Assembly: GCA_963773105.1 (NCBI GenBank)
Contig: CAVZAA010000010.1
Coordinates: 62,001-126,000, forward strand
Source: Trebonia sp963773105
GTDB lineage: Bacteria; Actinomycetota; Actinomycetes; Streptosporangiales; Streptosporangiaceae
Direction of reading: 5' to 3'
Length of the DNA: 64,000 nucleotides
In this document: one piece after another, positions 8,801 to 20,415 of the stretch
How the letters are laid out: every line of letters begins with the position of its first letter
How positions within the stretch are numbered: the stretch's first letter is position 1
Notes under the pieces: generated by a model
What the model saw: the letters and a program-made list of their open reading frames with translations, nothing else
Database searches by the model: none
What the model was told of the DNA's origin: nothing
Program-made: the position numbers and the translations under genes

Positions 8801-10655
8801 CGGTGCGCCGCTGGGCTGCGTCTGGGTGGACAGGTCCGCCTGCCCGATGCCGAACGCGACGGCCGTACTGCCGGTCTGCAAGCCGGAGGTGTGCAGGCTG
8901 GCGTCGGGCGGGAACCCGATCCAGACGCCGGCGAACTGGCCGTCGGACTGGAACTGGGCCACCAGGTCCTCCAGGAGGACGCTGTCGGCGTCGGCCACCC
9001 CGGTCACCTGGTAGGTGTTCGGGGCGCCGGGCACCTGCTGGACGGTGAACTCGATCAGCGAGGCCCATCCGTAGTTGACGATCGGCGTACTCGTCGTGAC
9101 GCCCGTCGCCTGGTCGTAGGCCTGCGTCTGGACGGCGAACAGGGGGGCGACCTCATGGGTGTCGTGGTCGAGCAGCGCGGTGAGTCCCGCGGGGAGCGGC
9201 CAGATGCGTGCGCTGGTGGCGCCCGCGGCCGGCGACCCGTACGGCAGGGACGGCAGTGCGGGTGAGAGCCAGCCGATAGCGGGCCCGAACGAACTGGACG
9301 TGGGCATCGCCGAGAGCGCGGCCGCGTCCCCGAGGTCGGCGGTGCCGGTGACCAGCCGGTTCTGCGTGATCCAGCCCTGCATCGCGGTGATGGCGCCGGC
9401 GTTGGTGTCTCCCGGCGTCACCGTGAACGTCGTCGACGTCGCCGATGCCATCTCGTTGGCGAACTGCAGCCAGCCCGTGCCTGCCGGGTTGCCGACGGTC
9501 AGCGAGAACGGCTCGGTGCCCAGCGCCGGCAGCGGCACCTGCTGGCCGGTCAGGGCGTACAGGCCGGCCGCGGGCGGCAGGCTCAGCGTTCCCCCGTTAT
9601 CGGTCACCCACATACCGGGGTGGTTCGGGGTGATGTCGCCGGTCGGCAGGCGGAGCCCGTGTAGCTGGAAGCGGGACGCCATCGCCGCAAGCTGCGCCAG
9701 TGCACCGGTCTGCTGCGCCTCGGCGAGGAGCGCGCTCACCTGGAACTGCGGGAGGTGGGGCAGGTCGAGCATGGTACGGGGCGGGAACAGCCCGGCCACG
9801 GCGGCGTTGGCGGCCGCGCCCGCGAGATCGGCGACGGTCACGCCCGCCGCCGAGGCGACGCCGGCCAGCGTGGTGGGCGCGTCCCCGGTGGTCACCGTGT
9901 AGTCCGGCAGTTGCGCCCGGCCGAACGGCACCAGCAGGCCGGCCTGGGTCTGCAGGGCCTGGTCGTTCGCGAGGTCGGTCACCGATGAGCCCAGCCTGGT
10001 GGCGACCAAGGTGAGGGTGTCGTTGGTCTGCACGGTGGTGGTCGCCCCACCAGAGGAGACGACGGCGCCGGCCTGCAGCAGGGTGTCGTTGCCGGCGTTG
10101 GCGTTGATCAGGTCCACGACGGTGAACCCGCTGCCTTCGGCGATGCCGCCGAAGGTATCGCCGGGAGAGATGGTCCTGACGGCGCCGCTGATCGTCACCT
10201 GGATGCCGGACCCCAGGCGCACGCCTGAGTTGGCGGCGAAAAGGTCGGCGACGGTGAACGGCGTGGCCGGGGCGGTGATCTGCCCGGTCTGGTTCACCCA
10301 GTTCACGAGCTCTTGCGGCGTCTGGCCGGCCGGCATGGTGTACTTAAAGTCGCGCAGCCCCTCGCGCAGCGTGGTCACCATGTGCCGGGCGATCAGCAGG
10401 AAGTAGTCGGCGAACACGAACCCCGCCACTGACAGGCTGGCCGTTTCCGCCGCAGCGGCGGCCGGGGTGCCATCGCTCGCGCCTGCGCCCGGTAGCTGGC
10501 TGGCCAGCTGGCCGAAGTACTGCCGCAGCGACGTGATCCCGCTGCCCGAGATGCTGTTGTAGGTGCCGAAGGAGTAGTCGTAGCCGGGGAACGACCCGTA
10601 TGGCGGCACGGTGAGCGACAGGTCGGGAGGCATCGGGAACACCGCGCCGGTGACT
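5822..10655 (-). CDS. Giant protein, LysM-repeat segment (segment 4 of 5)
   Basis: About 1,600 residues with at least six LysM-like units. At 10.3-9.8 kb three are in tandem, each starting as TISPGDT/TVQTNDT/TVTTGDA and closing with a VxDLxxAN-like helix. Three more lie around 8.45-8.0 kb, such as LGSIAAYYGTDVVSLAVDN. LysM modules normally bind N-acetylglucosamine polymers such as peptidoglycan or chitin. The frame leaves register at about 8335 and returns at about 7880, two compensating single-base shifts; read with them, the sequence is continuous. Downstream come large beta-rich modules (NLLAEGDTWTYDVTLRYDAL) and a PPVPG repeat. No signal peptide is visible at the internal Met at 10642, and no ribosome site, so it is not a separate gene start. 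Confidence 0.6.
6269..6319. repeat. Triplet G-rich tandem repeat encoding (T)PPVPG
   Basis: Three copies of GCCGGGGACCGG(G)nT at 6269-6283 (15 bp), 6284-6301 (18 bp) and 6302-6319 (18 bp). Two contain runs of seven G. On the minus strand they encode GTPPVPGTPPVPGTPVPG, a proline-rich hinge in the giant protein. Units differ by one codon, as expected from slipped-strand expansion and contraction. Confidence 0.8.
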
Positions 10656-13221
10656 CGGTCGTTCCCGTCTGGCTGCCTGGTGCGTCGGCCGGGCCGTGGA
10701 TGGTCAGGCGGACCTGCTGGCCGAGCATCGCCTCGATCGCGTCGAGCGGTATCGGCTGGGTGACCCCGGGCTTGGTGAGGTCATCGAGGATCGCCTTGAG
10801 CTGGTCGTCGCTGACGACCGACGCCGCCAGCTGCCCGGCGGTCTGCGCCTGCCCGCCGTAGGCCGCGATCACCCAGGTGGCCACTAGCTCGCAGAGAGCC
10901 TCGAACGAGGTCGTCGCCGTGTCGCTTGTCCCGGTGGCGGTCCCGGCGTCCGGCGCGGGGGCGTCGAGGGTGAGCAGCGCCACGTAGCATGCCTGCTGCC
11001 CGGCCAGCGTCACGGCCGCGTCCCCGGCGGCGGTGAGGGCGTACCCGAGGTAGCCGTTGAGCGCGGCGGGCGAGGCCGGCGCGGAGAGGTTCGTCCAGGC
11101 CGGCTCGGTGGCCGGCGCGATCAGCCCGCGCGCCGCCCGCATGCTGGCCAGGCGCTCCACCAGGGGGGCGGTCAGCCGCCCCTGCGCGGGCGGCGAGCTC
11201 ACCGTCCACGGCGGCGAGCCGGTCAACGACTGGACCTCGAAGGAGGCGCTTACCGTCAGCGAGAAGTGGAAATTGATCGTGATCGAGAAGATGCCCAGGT
11301 CGACCGTCAGGGACGCCGACACGTCCACCGAGGCCGCCACGGTGAACACGATCGGTTCGTAGGCGGTGAACACGATCTGCGCCGTGACGACGAGGGACAC
11401 GTTGACGCTCGCCTTGATGACGGCGAAGTCGACAGAACCGGACAGCTGCGCGGCGATACCCAAGGTGCCCGACACGCTGTAGTAGTACGTACCGTCGAGC
11501 TGCGACGGGGGGATGGTGGTGGTCCCGCCCTCGGCCGACGGGTAAGGGTTCCAGCGGGCGACGACGCCCTCGATGATCGCGAGCAGGACGACGCTGATGG
11601 ACGCGCTGAGCGGTCCGTACTCGACCGACTTCCCCACGCCCGCGTTGACGCCGACGCCGAAGACGATGACCGGGTCGAAGGTACCGTTGATCACGGCCGG
11701 GACCTGGTCGGTGGTGGCGCTCGACAGCTTCCCGAAGTAGAAGCCGCCCGCCCCGGTCAGCGGGATGCCGGGCGGGACGATGCCCTGGAGGGTGAACGAC
11801 CGGGTGAAGTCGCCGTTCCAGGGGAAGCCGAAGTCGATCTGGAAGTCGCCGTTGGTGTAGACGGCGACGGCGATGACCGGAAGCCCGATCGTGAAGACGC
11901 CGGCCTGGAACGTGCGTATCGCCGCCGGCAGCGCGATCTGCGCCTGGTACACGCCGATCGTGTCGCTGATCTTGCGGTACAGCACCTCGAAGTCGAGCCC
12001 GGCGAGGATCTTCGCCGGCTCGCCGGCCAGCGCCAGGCGCAGCCCGTACAGGTCCGGGTCGGCGAACACCACCTGCAGGGTCACGGCGTAGTCGCCCGCG
12101 TTCTGGTCGTACTTCATGACGCCGAAGTCGGTGCCGACCAGCCATGAAGATGCGGGGTCGTAGGTGACCGCGGGCAGGTTCTGGCCGGACGGGGCCGACA
12201 GGGCGGCGAGATCCGTGATCGCGTCCTGGACGGTCGTCGCGCCGCTGATGCCTTGCACCTGCACGTGCTGTCCCATCGCCAGCAGCCGCAGGTCGAAGTA
12301 CTCGTTGCCGCCACCGGGCGGGGCCGGCGTGGAGTTGGGGTCGGTCGCGTCCCAGTTCAGCGCGCTCGGCTGGCCACCGCTGATCCACGCGAAGCTGCCG
12401 TCGATGGTGACCTGGACCTTGGCGTCGCCCGGTGCCGCGTCGCTGTTGTACTGGAGGCCGATGCTGGTGATCGTGCAGAAGCCCAGGTTGATCGGCCCCA
12501 CGTTGACCGTGAACTGCACCGTGCCCGCGGTGAAGTCGTAGGTCAGCTTCAGCCCGCTGAGCGAGATGTCGTCGAGCAGGTTCCACGGCGCGGCCAGCCC
12601 GAACTGGTAGCCGGTGACCCACGAGACGAACGTCTCGACCATGCTGCCGAGGGTGACCGAGTCGCTGAAGGTCAGGTCGGCGGTCCAGTGTTGGGTGTCG
12701 ACGGCCTGCTGCAGGTCGGCAGTCAGGCCTTCCCACGTGACCTGGTACGACTTCGTATCCGGGGCGTAGTCGTAGCCGACGTCCAGGGTGATGCCGTTCC
12801 ACTGGATCTCCGCGCTGACGTGCCCGAACGGCAGGGCGGGCGCGCCGTCCTGCGCGCCGGTTTCGCCGCCCGCACTCAGGAGGTTGCCGAAGCTGGCGGT
12901 GGCTTCGACGGTGCTGCCGAGGAACGGGATGGAGAACCTGTCGACCGTCCCGCCGATGATGTAGTACGGTCCGGGTGCGGCGCTGCCGGTGTGGATCTCG
13001 GCGGAGAAGCCGGATACCTGGAAGTCCGGCAGGTCCGAGGTCGGCCAGCTGTTCGGCAGGTAGTGCGCCAGGATGTCGGTGACCATGACCGGGCTGTCGT
13101 CCTGCTTGCCGGTGATCACCCATCCACTGTTGGGGTCGCTGTCGGCGGCCGACACGTCCAGGCCGAAGGCCAGGCTGGGGTCGGAGGCGAAGAAGGTGAC
13201 CGACCCCGAGAGGGACACCCC
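10656..13221 (-). CDS. Giant protein, beta-rich middle segment (segment 3 of 5)
   Basis: About 855 residues in register from VSLSGSVTFFASDP to RLTIHGPADAPGSQT, where a missing base near 10,660 shifts into the LysM segment. The sequence consists of long amphipathic beta strands (EATASFGNLL, FTVNVGPINLGFC, ASVDVSASLTVDLGIFSITINFHF) of the sort seen in large bacterial and fungal proteins annotated DUF6603. I offer that assignment from memory and with modest confidence. No enzyme motif, no membrane helix, and the hydrophobic stretches alternate as beta strands do. The frame at 10393-10655 that continues past the shift is arginine/serine-rich nonsense, which shows the join is a frameshift and not a gene end. 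Confidence 0.55.
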
Positions 13222-15690
13222 GGCCGGGGACTGGGTTCGCGTCGACGTGGAAGCCGAGGGACTCCACGGTGAACACCGTGAGCGCGGACGTCGGCACCGG
13301 CCAGTTCCCGGTCACCCCAACGTCGAGCAGGTACCGGGCGGGTGAGCCTGGCGTCAGCATCAGGGTCAGCGCGCTGAGGTCCCCGGAGACCGGCAGGGAC
13401 AGGCTCCCGCCGAGGAAGCGCGTCACCAGGTCGGAGAGCGCGATCGGACTGCTCTGGGCGGCGAGCGCGGCTGTCACCGTCGTATTCGGGTAGCTCACCA
13501 CGAGGTCGATCTCACCGGAGCCGAGCGTGAAGTCCGAGGTGGCCTGCCAGGAGATGGTCCTGGAACCCGCCGGGTCGACCACCGTGAAGGCCAGGTCGAC
13601 GGTCGCGAGGGTGAGGCTGCCCACCAGGTTCCACCCGGGGGTGGCCTCGAGCGTGACCGTCATCGACGCGATCTTCTTCTTGCCGTAGTCGTAGGCGAAG
13701 GACAGGCCCTTGAGGCCGACGCCGGCCAGGGCGTTGAGCGGCGAGGGCAGGTAGGACGCCAGGTTCACGCCGCCGATGAACTGGAACACGCTCTCCAGCG
13801 TGGGCGGGTTCTCGGTCACGTCGGCGTCGAGCACGAAGGTGGAGACCGTGGGCAGGCTCGCGGAGAGGGAGACGGCCGCGCTGCCGAGGGAGACCGTGCC
13901 GCTGACCGAGCCCCCGATGCGGGTGCCCGCGTCGGAGACGTTGACGGTGACGGCGGGGCTGTCCACGGCGAACCACGGGACGCCGTCGAACGTGACCGTG
14001 GGCCCGGTCAGCGACAGCGCCATCAGCAGCGTCTTCCCATCGGTGTCGAGCGTGAACTGCAACGCGGCCTGGAGAGTCACGCCCAGGAACAACGTGGTCG
14101 GCCCGGCCAGGCTGACCGTGGTTGACGGTGACGGGAAGGCCGGGGTGCCCGCGACCTTGAGGCCGCCGGAGCCGAACAGGGCCGCCAGCGCTTTCGGGAT
14201 CGGCTCGGAGCCGGCCGCGATGGCCCCCGGGTACACGTCGACCGTGCCGCCCGAGGAGTTGGAGTGCAGGGCGTTGTAGAGGGCCTGCAGCGGGGACGTG
14301 CCGCCGGGCGGGCCGCTCGGGAGCGTGAGCTGGTAGTGCAGGGCGAGCGTCAGCTTGTCGTACTGACCCGACTGGTAAAAGGACCCTAGCTGGCTGAAGT
14401 AGCCAAGGAACGCGGCGGAGCTGTCCGCCAGCTCGCCGGCGGACAGCAGCAGCGCCTGGCTGACCGAGTCGGCGAGCTCCTTCGCCGTGGTGACGCCGGC
14501 CTGGAGAAGCGCCTGCACCGCGGTCCACGCGGAGAAGTTGACGTCGGCGTTCGTGACCGCCGGCATCATCGGAAGGTTGAGGACGACATCGGCCAGGCTG
14601 TTGCCCGAGCTGACGCTGGGCAGCCGCAGGAACGGCTTTCCGAGGTTGAGCGCCAGGTTGGCGCCGTCCTGTCCCTCGAAGGTGAACGGCAGCGTGGCTT
14701 GTGACATCAGCTGGCCGACGGCCGGCGGCGGGAGGGACGGCAGGAGCACCAGCAGGATGTGGCTGGCTTGCAGTGCCTGCAGCTGATCGGCGACGGACGG
14801 CGGGGAGTCGGCGGACTGCAGGCTGGGCGGGGGCACGACCCGTCCGGCCACCATGCTGCCGAGCTGGGTGATCGTGTCGGCCCATGGGCCCGGCTCGTCT
14901 TCGTCCCCGGGGTCCGCCAGGCCGAGCGCGGCCTTCATCTCCTGCACGAAGGAGTCGCCGGGCTCGCCGATGAGCGCCACCACGGCCGGCTTGGCCGTCG
15001 TCGCCGACGAGTCCTGGAACGCGGCCACCGACGCGAGCAAGGTCAGGGCCGAGACGGCGGTGCTGAGCGGACCCGAGGACCCCAGGATGCCGCCGCACGG
15101 GAGGAACGCCGTCGCCGCGGGGTTCCCGGCCAGGAACGTGCTGACCGCCTCGGCGTCGTCGAGGGCCTGCTGCGCAGCCGGATCGGTCAGCGCGGCCTTG
15201 AGGCCGGCCCAGTCGGCCTCGGCCAGGGCCGGGGCGGGCGCGCTGAAGCCCAGCATGTCGAACATCGGACCGCCGAGCGCCGTCACCGTGTTGAGCGTGA
15301 CCGGCTTGTCGCCGGCCTTGAGCCAGATCTGGTTGAGGGCCTGGCTGCCCAGTTCACTGGCCGACTCGGCCTCCCACCCGTACGGCTGCAGCTGCAGGAA
15401 GACGTCGGCGTTCAGCGCCGAGGCCGGGTTGGGCAGCAGGGCGCTGTCGTCGTCCAGGCCGCCCGTCACGCACAGGGGCACCGCGGGCAGTTGGGTCGTA
15501 CCCGAGGTGAACGCCGTGAACGTGAGCGTCTTGCCCCGGTAGGACAGTTCCGCGGCGCCGCCCTGGTACCCGGGCAGCAGCAGCTTGAGGATGTCCTCGG
15601 CCCCGGCCTCGTAGGTGATCTCGACCGTCGCCGGGCAGCCGAGCGCGATCAGCCGGTTGAGCACGGTCGCCGACGACGCCTGACGGCCGG
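13222..15690 (-). CDS. Giant protein, N-proximal segment (segment 2 of 5)
   Basis: About 820 residues. The first part is alpha/beta (VLNRLIALGCPATVEITYEAGAED, then EDILKLLLPGYQGGAAELSYRGK). It is followed by helical regions (LADSVSQALLLSAGELADSSAAFLGYFSQL) and then beta-rich modules from about 14.1 kb on (SLTGPTVTFDGVPWFAVDS). It joins the N-terminal segment through a frameshift at about 15,690 and the next segment through an extra G at about 13,225, where the open frame turns into Arg/Gly/Pro nonsense. No recognised catalytic motif. Charged residues are scarce and Thr/Ser/Gly/Ala abundant, as in extracellular or structural beta proteins, yet there is no secretion signal at the true start. 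Confidence 0.55.
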
Positions 15691-15837
15691 CCCCGACGTT
15701 CCCGGCACGAAGACCCGCAGGCCTGACAGCTTGGCGAGGTACGCCGAGACATCCTTGGCCCCGTCGGCCGCCAGGCTGGCGTTGAGGCTCGCTACCTCGG
15801 ACTGGATCTGCCCGAACAGGGCGCCGGGATCGGTCAT
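15690..15837 (-). CDS. Start of the giant protein (segment 1 of 5)
   Basis: ATG at 15837 overlaps the stop of the preceding gene (TGATG), so the giant gene is translationally coupled to its upstream neighbour. The first 50 residues (MTDPGALFGQIQSEVASLNASLAADGAKD...LSGLRVFVPG) form a soluble helix. There is no basic/hydrophobic signal peptide and no twin-arginine. A one-base shift near 15,690 connects to segment 2. If all six shifts between 15,837 and 4,657 are sequencing errors, one protein of about 3,720 residues results. If they are real, this is a large pseudogene. Confidence 0.5.
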
Positions 15838-18800
15838 CACGGCACCGCCTGGCTCTGCTGGCTCGGCGTCGGAGCAGAGGGCTCGTTGCTGTAGACGGCG
15901 TACCAGCCGAGTCCGGCCGTGCTGCCGGGCCCCTCGCCGAACAAGTAGAAGGACGTGGAACCGTTCGGCGGTATTTTCAGCAGGCCGAGGAAGGTCAGCG
16001 CGATCTCGTCGAGCAGCAGCACGTACTCCCCCTTGGTCCCGTCATAGACGAGCTGGATCTGGCCGATCGACAGCTTGAGGACGTTCTGCAGGCTGATGAG
16101 CGGGGCGCCCTGGGCGGTGCCAGGAAGGCTCAAGCCGATCTGTACCTGGGCGCTTCCCGGCGCGGGCGACCAGGCGAGCAGCAGCGTGGCCTTCAGGCCG
16201 GCGCTGGACGCCAGCTTGCCTGGTGTCCCCAGGTTGACGTCGAGGACCAGGCCGTGCCACGAGCCGCCCAGGCTGCCGCCGGGCACCGGCCCGATCACCG
16301 GCAGGTAGCCGGCGTCCGCGGGCGTGCCGCTGAACGACGGCACGCCGGACAGCCTGCAGCGCCATCGCGTCCACCAGGCTGCCCTGACGGATGGTGCTGG
16401 TGCCCAGGTCGATCCGGAGCGAGCCGTCATCCGGCGGCGAGAACGCCGGCGCGGCAGCCACACCAGGAGCGGGGGCGGCGAACTGCATGGTGAGCACCAG
16501 GTTGGAGAAGGAGACGCCCTGGCGGGCCAGCGCGGCGCCGGCGGCGTTGCCGAAGCCGAACAGGTCGATGACCGGGGTACCCCCCGGCACGATCGCGAAG
16601 TCGAGGTAGCCCGTCATCGAGAACGCCGAGGTGACCTCGCTGCTGCCGGGAGGGGACACGGTCGACATCTGCGCGCCGGTGATCTCGGCCCGCTGGAGCA
16701 CGGCGTTCGACAGCAGGAACGCGGTGTCGGCCGTGCTGGCCATGCTGTAGACCGGCTGGCCGCCGGCCAGGTGGAAGGAACCGGTGAGCAGGAGCGCGTC
16801 GGCGCTGTTGCCGCCGGCACCCATGCCCGATACCGCCGAGCCGAACAGGTTCCGCAGGGTGAGCTGGCAGTAGCTGGAGAAGGACTGCACGGTGCTGTTC
16901 TCGAACAGCACCTTGAGCGTCAGCAGCCGGAAGTCGTACGGCTGGGCGGGATCGGTCATTACCGGCTGCGGAGCGGCCGGGTCGACGCCGGGGTCGACGT
17001 AGTAGATCAGGCCGGACACCGAGGTGGACTTGGACACGGCCGGACCCGACGGCCCCAGCGCCACCGGCGTCAGGTTGAGCGCCATGTGGTGGACGTTGAA
17101 CAGCTGGGGATAGGCGACTCCGGCCATGATCCCGGCCAGCCCGGCCGGGGGGGCGCTGATGACGCCGCGCAGCACGAGCACGCCCGTCCAGTCCGGGTCG
17201 GCGGCCAGGGCGTTGAAGCCGGCGAAGTACTGGGTGTCGGCGTCGGCGACGGCTGCCGCGAAGTAGTCCTGCAGCCACTGGGACAGGTTCACCAGCTGGC
17301 TGGGATCGGGAGCCGGCGTCGCCGAGCCGGCCGGAACCGTCGCCGGCGCCGCGAACCGCTCCGCGCTTGTCCACTTCGCCGGGTTGGCGACGAGGTTCTG
17401 CTCCGGCGGGCCGCTGGGGTCGTACAGCGGGCCGGGCATCCCCTTGACGATGAGCACGTTAGCGTAGTCGCCGAAGGCGCAGCCCTGGCCGACGCTGGCT
17501 TCCATCCCCCAGCCGCTGATGGTGAGCGAGTTGGCGAAGGCGGGCTGGCCGTCCGCGCCGGTGCTGCCGAGAGTGCCGAGGTCCGCGTCGTTGGCGACCA
17601 CGAGGAACAGCTGGCCTGCCTGGAATGCCTGCTGGACGGCGGCGTCCGGATTGAGGAGCTGGAAGCTCTCGCTGGTCTCGCCGGTCCCCAGCAGGGTGCC
17701 GAGCAGGATCGACTCCCAGTTGCCCGACGCGGTGGCCGACACCAGGTAGCCGCTCGGCGTGGTGAAGGTGCTGGCCGGCGCGTCGGCGTGCGCCTGCAGT
17801 GCCGCGGCGGCCGGGGCGGGACTGGCTGGGGCGGGGCTGACCGGGGCGGCGGAGGTGGCCGGGAGGGCGTCGGCGGAGAGGGCGGCGTGCCGCAACGGCG
17901 CGATCACCTGCGCCTCCAGCATGGTCACGGTGGCCGCGTCGATCGTCGTGGAGAGGGATCCGGGCGTTACCAGCCCGTAGGGGATGAGCGGGAAGGGTGC
18001 CGCCGGGGTGGCCGACAGCACCTGCCCCAGGCCGGCCGGGCCGAGCAGGTTCGGGTTGCTCGGGTGGATCAGGCCGTCCAGCCCGTACAGCGAGAAGCCG
18101 GACGGCTGGGCGACCGCCCGGACGGACGGGGCCCCGCCGGCCGGGGCCTGCCCGCCGGCCGGGACCGAAGCGCCCGGCATGGCCAGGGCCCAGGACATGG
18201 TCCAGTCATCGGTCAGCGGCCCGCCACCGGCGGGCGGCCCCACAGCGGACGCGACGGGCAGCGGCAGCTGGGGGACGAACGCGGCCTGCCCCGGCACGAA
18301 GCGAAGGAAGTCGCCGGAGTATGACGACGTTCTCGGCTGCATGACGAGGTACTCGGTGCCTTGCAGGCCGCACAGCAGAGCGACGGGCTGGCCGCTTGCC
18401 GTGGACAGGACGAAGTCGCCGGCCGGCGCCAGGCTCATGTACGGCGGAAGCCCGCCAGTGGTGATCGGAGGATAGGTGATGACGAGCTGAGCGGCGACGG
18501 TGCCGGCGGGACCGGCGGCGGTGACGGGCACGAGGGCGATCGCCTGGCCCCCGGACGCGGTGGTGTAGGCCGATCGCAGCACGGTCGGCGTCCCGTCCAG
18601 GTTCGTGCCGGTGAAGGTCAGTGCGCTCCGGACGGGCTGGGGACGGGTGCCGTCGAGGGGATCGATGTCGACGGTGAACCCCGCCGAGGTGGCGTCGGCC
18701 GCCGCGAGCGGGGCTATCAGCAGGCCGGGAACGGAGCCGCCGTCCGGCACCGGGAAGCCGATGGCAAACCCCCAGTTCATCGCGGCGAGGGAGGACTGGG

Positions 18801-19374
18801 GGATGTAGGCCGCGAACTCCAGGCATCCAGCGGCGGACCCGGCGCACGGGAGCGATGCCCCATGGACGACATCCGTACCGCCCGGGGCGGACGGGCCGCT
18901 GAAGCCGACCGGTAGCTGGCCGGTGAGCGAGATCGCCGTGGTGCCGCCACCGAGTGTCATGCCGGCGTCCGCGGTCACCGTCAGCGTCGACGTGACGGCC
19001 ACGTTCAGCGCCGCGCTCGTGGTCAGCGTCGCCCCGCGGCGCTTGAGCTGGACGCGTACCAGCCCGGTGGACTTGATCACTGCGTCGGCGCTGGCTCCCC
19101 ACAGGAGCACGGGCTGGCCCGAAGCATGGGCCACCACGGCCTTGACGAACTGGACCTGGAGGTCCGTAGCGGTGCCTGGCTGGAGTGGCTCGCGCAGGAA
19201 CACCACGCCGGCCAGCGAGGTGTCCGCGAGCAGCTGCCCGATCGTGTACGGGCCGAGGCCTGCCTTGGCCGCCGACAAGACGGCGACCACGTAGCCCTGC
19301 TCCGCCGCCGACGCCGATCCGATGAGCAGTTGCGGGCACTGCCCCTCCTGGACGAACTGGAACGGCGCCGCCAT
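15837..19374 (-). CDS. Large beta-rich protein of unknown function (about 1,180 residues, one frameshift)
   Basis: Start ATG at 19374 follows a strong AGGGGAGG. The N-terminal alpha/beta part (QGYVVAVLSAAKAGLGPYTI, GQLLADTSLAGVVFLREPLQ) is followed by long beta-rich regions and a Pro/Ala linker (about residues 495-525: APVSPAPASPAPAAAAL). Near 16,350 the frame breaks after LVDAMALQ and resumes as LSGVPSFSGTPADAGYLPV, ending at 15837, so the C-terminal 170 residues are in the other frame. No signal peptide or membrane helix. It shares style and composition with the giant protein it is coupled to and probably works with it as a structural or surface-binding component. I recognise no family. Confidence 0.6.
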
Positions 19375-19416
19375 GGGACCTCCCCTTGCCGTGTCATAGG
19401 GTCACGCCTGTAAAAG

Positions 19417-19466
19417 GCAGCAGAGGCGGTGCTGCGAGCGCTGTCAAGGGCAGCAGGGGGTGCTGC
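19417..19466 (-). promoter_or_regulatory. Two tandem hairpins between the first and second giant-cluster genes
   Basis: Read on the minus strand, the 98-base gap carries two similar stem-loops: GCAGCA-ccccc-TGCTGC (19466-19450) and GCAGCA-ccgcctc-TGCTGC (19435-19417). The surrounding bases are duplicated as well. There is no T-run, so Rho-independent termination is unlikely. Processing, partial attenuation or a protein-binding site that sets the ratio of the small first protein to the huge ones is possible. Confidence 0.5.
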
Positions 19467-19472
19467 GGCCGC

Positions 19473-20192
19473 TTAGCGGAGGTCCGTCCTGAAGGTGACC
19501 AGGGCGGCGACCGTCTTGTTGCCGACGAGATTGGCGGGATCGGTGCTGTAACCCGACGTGAACAGCGCCGCCGTGTACTGCCCGCTCGGCGCGATGCTCA
19601 CCCCGCTCCCGGTTCCGGCGCCGGTCAATGCGACGCTGCCCGAGTCGGACGTGGCCGTCACCGGCGCCGCTTCCATGAAGGGGTCCTCCGGGTCGTACGG
19701 AGTCTCCGCGCCGTCCCACAGCGCGACCCAGGCTCCGTTGTGGCTGGGGTTGATCCCCGGCGGAAGGCTGTAGGTGAACGCGACAAGTCCATCCTCGACC
19801 TTGGTGACTCCGAGGCTCGACCTGAAGTACGTGGCCTTGTTCACGTTCCAGTCCGGGGGGATGGTCGCGGTCGCGGTGAGGTTCGGGTACGTGACGGTGG
19901 CGGGGGACGTGCCGGTGGTCACCGATGGTCCGACACAGTAGCCGACCACGTACTCTTCGGCGCTGTACTGGCCGGAGATGGCGGTGCTTTCCCATTCGGC
20001 CGCCGCCGAGGCTATGGGCTGCTGCGGAAACGGGACATGCGGGCCGCCGCGCCACACGAAAAGCCAGTTAGAGTAGGCCTTGGGGTCATTGCCGTCGGGG
20101 CCCGAATACCCCGTCGCGATGAAGGTCTGCTGGACTTCGGCAATGCTGAGCGTGGTGTTCGACCTCGAAGTGATGGTGAACGGTATATCCAT
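19473..20192 (-). CDS. Beta-sandwich protein with an internal duplication, first gene of the giant cluster
   Basis: 239 residues from the ATG at 20192, chosen because AGGAG sits five bases upstream; the frame stays open to 20225. Two related halves are visible. SNWLFVWRGGPHVPF...SGQYSAEEYVVGY (about residues 43-85) parallels GAWVALWDGAETPYDP...SGQYTAALFTSGY (about 142-212). Each has a W-x-x-x/L-W-x-G core and a later SGQY strand. This suggests a duplicated beta-sandwich. The N-terminus (MDIPFTITSRSNTTLSIAEVQQTFIATGY) is not a signal peptide. It heads the minus-strand array and its product would be made in excess of the giant proteins if the hairpins downstream reduce read-through. Function unknown. 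Confidence 0.65.
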   Translation of the reverse strand: MDIPFTITSRSNTTLSIAEVQQTFIATGYSGPDGNDPKAYSNWLFVWRGGPHVPFPQQPIASAAAEWESTAISGQYSAEEYVVGYCVGPSVTTGTSPATVTYPNLTATATIPPDWNVNKATYFRSSLGVTKVEDGLVAFTYSLPPGINPSHNGAWVALWDGAETPYDPEDPFMEAAPVTATSDSGSVALTGAGTGSGVSIAPSGQYTAALFTSGYSTDPANLVGNKTVAALVTFRTDLR

Positions 20193-20415
20193 CCTGGCTC
20201 CTGAACGCCGTGCCTGCTTGGCCACTAACAGGATGCGCTCACCCAGGGCTCAGAACGTCCGTAGCGATTACGGATTTTTCTGCGACAATCCGGTCACGGG
20301 CCGCTGGAGCGCCGGCACTCGCCCGGGTTATCCTGTGGAGTGTTCGTACTGCGATAATCAAGGACGGGTGACGCTCGGCAGAAGGGCCTCTTAGGGCCGG
20401 GCAGGTGGTGCTGGC

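Noticed and set aside
4657..15837. Programmed ribosomal frameshifting as the reason for the six breaks in the giant gene
   Set aside because: The breaks lack a common slippery sequence or downstream structure, go in different directions, and match the same error type seen in unrelated genes elsewhere in the window.
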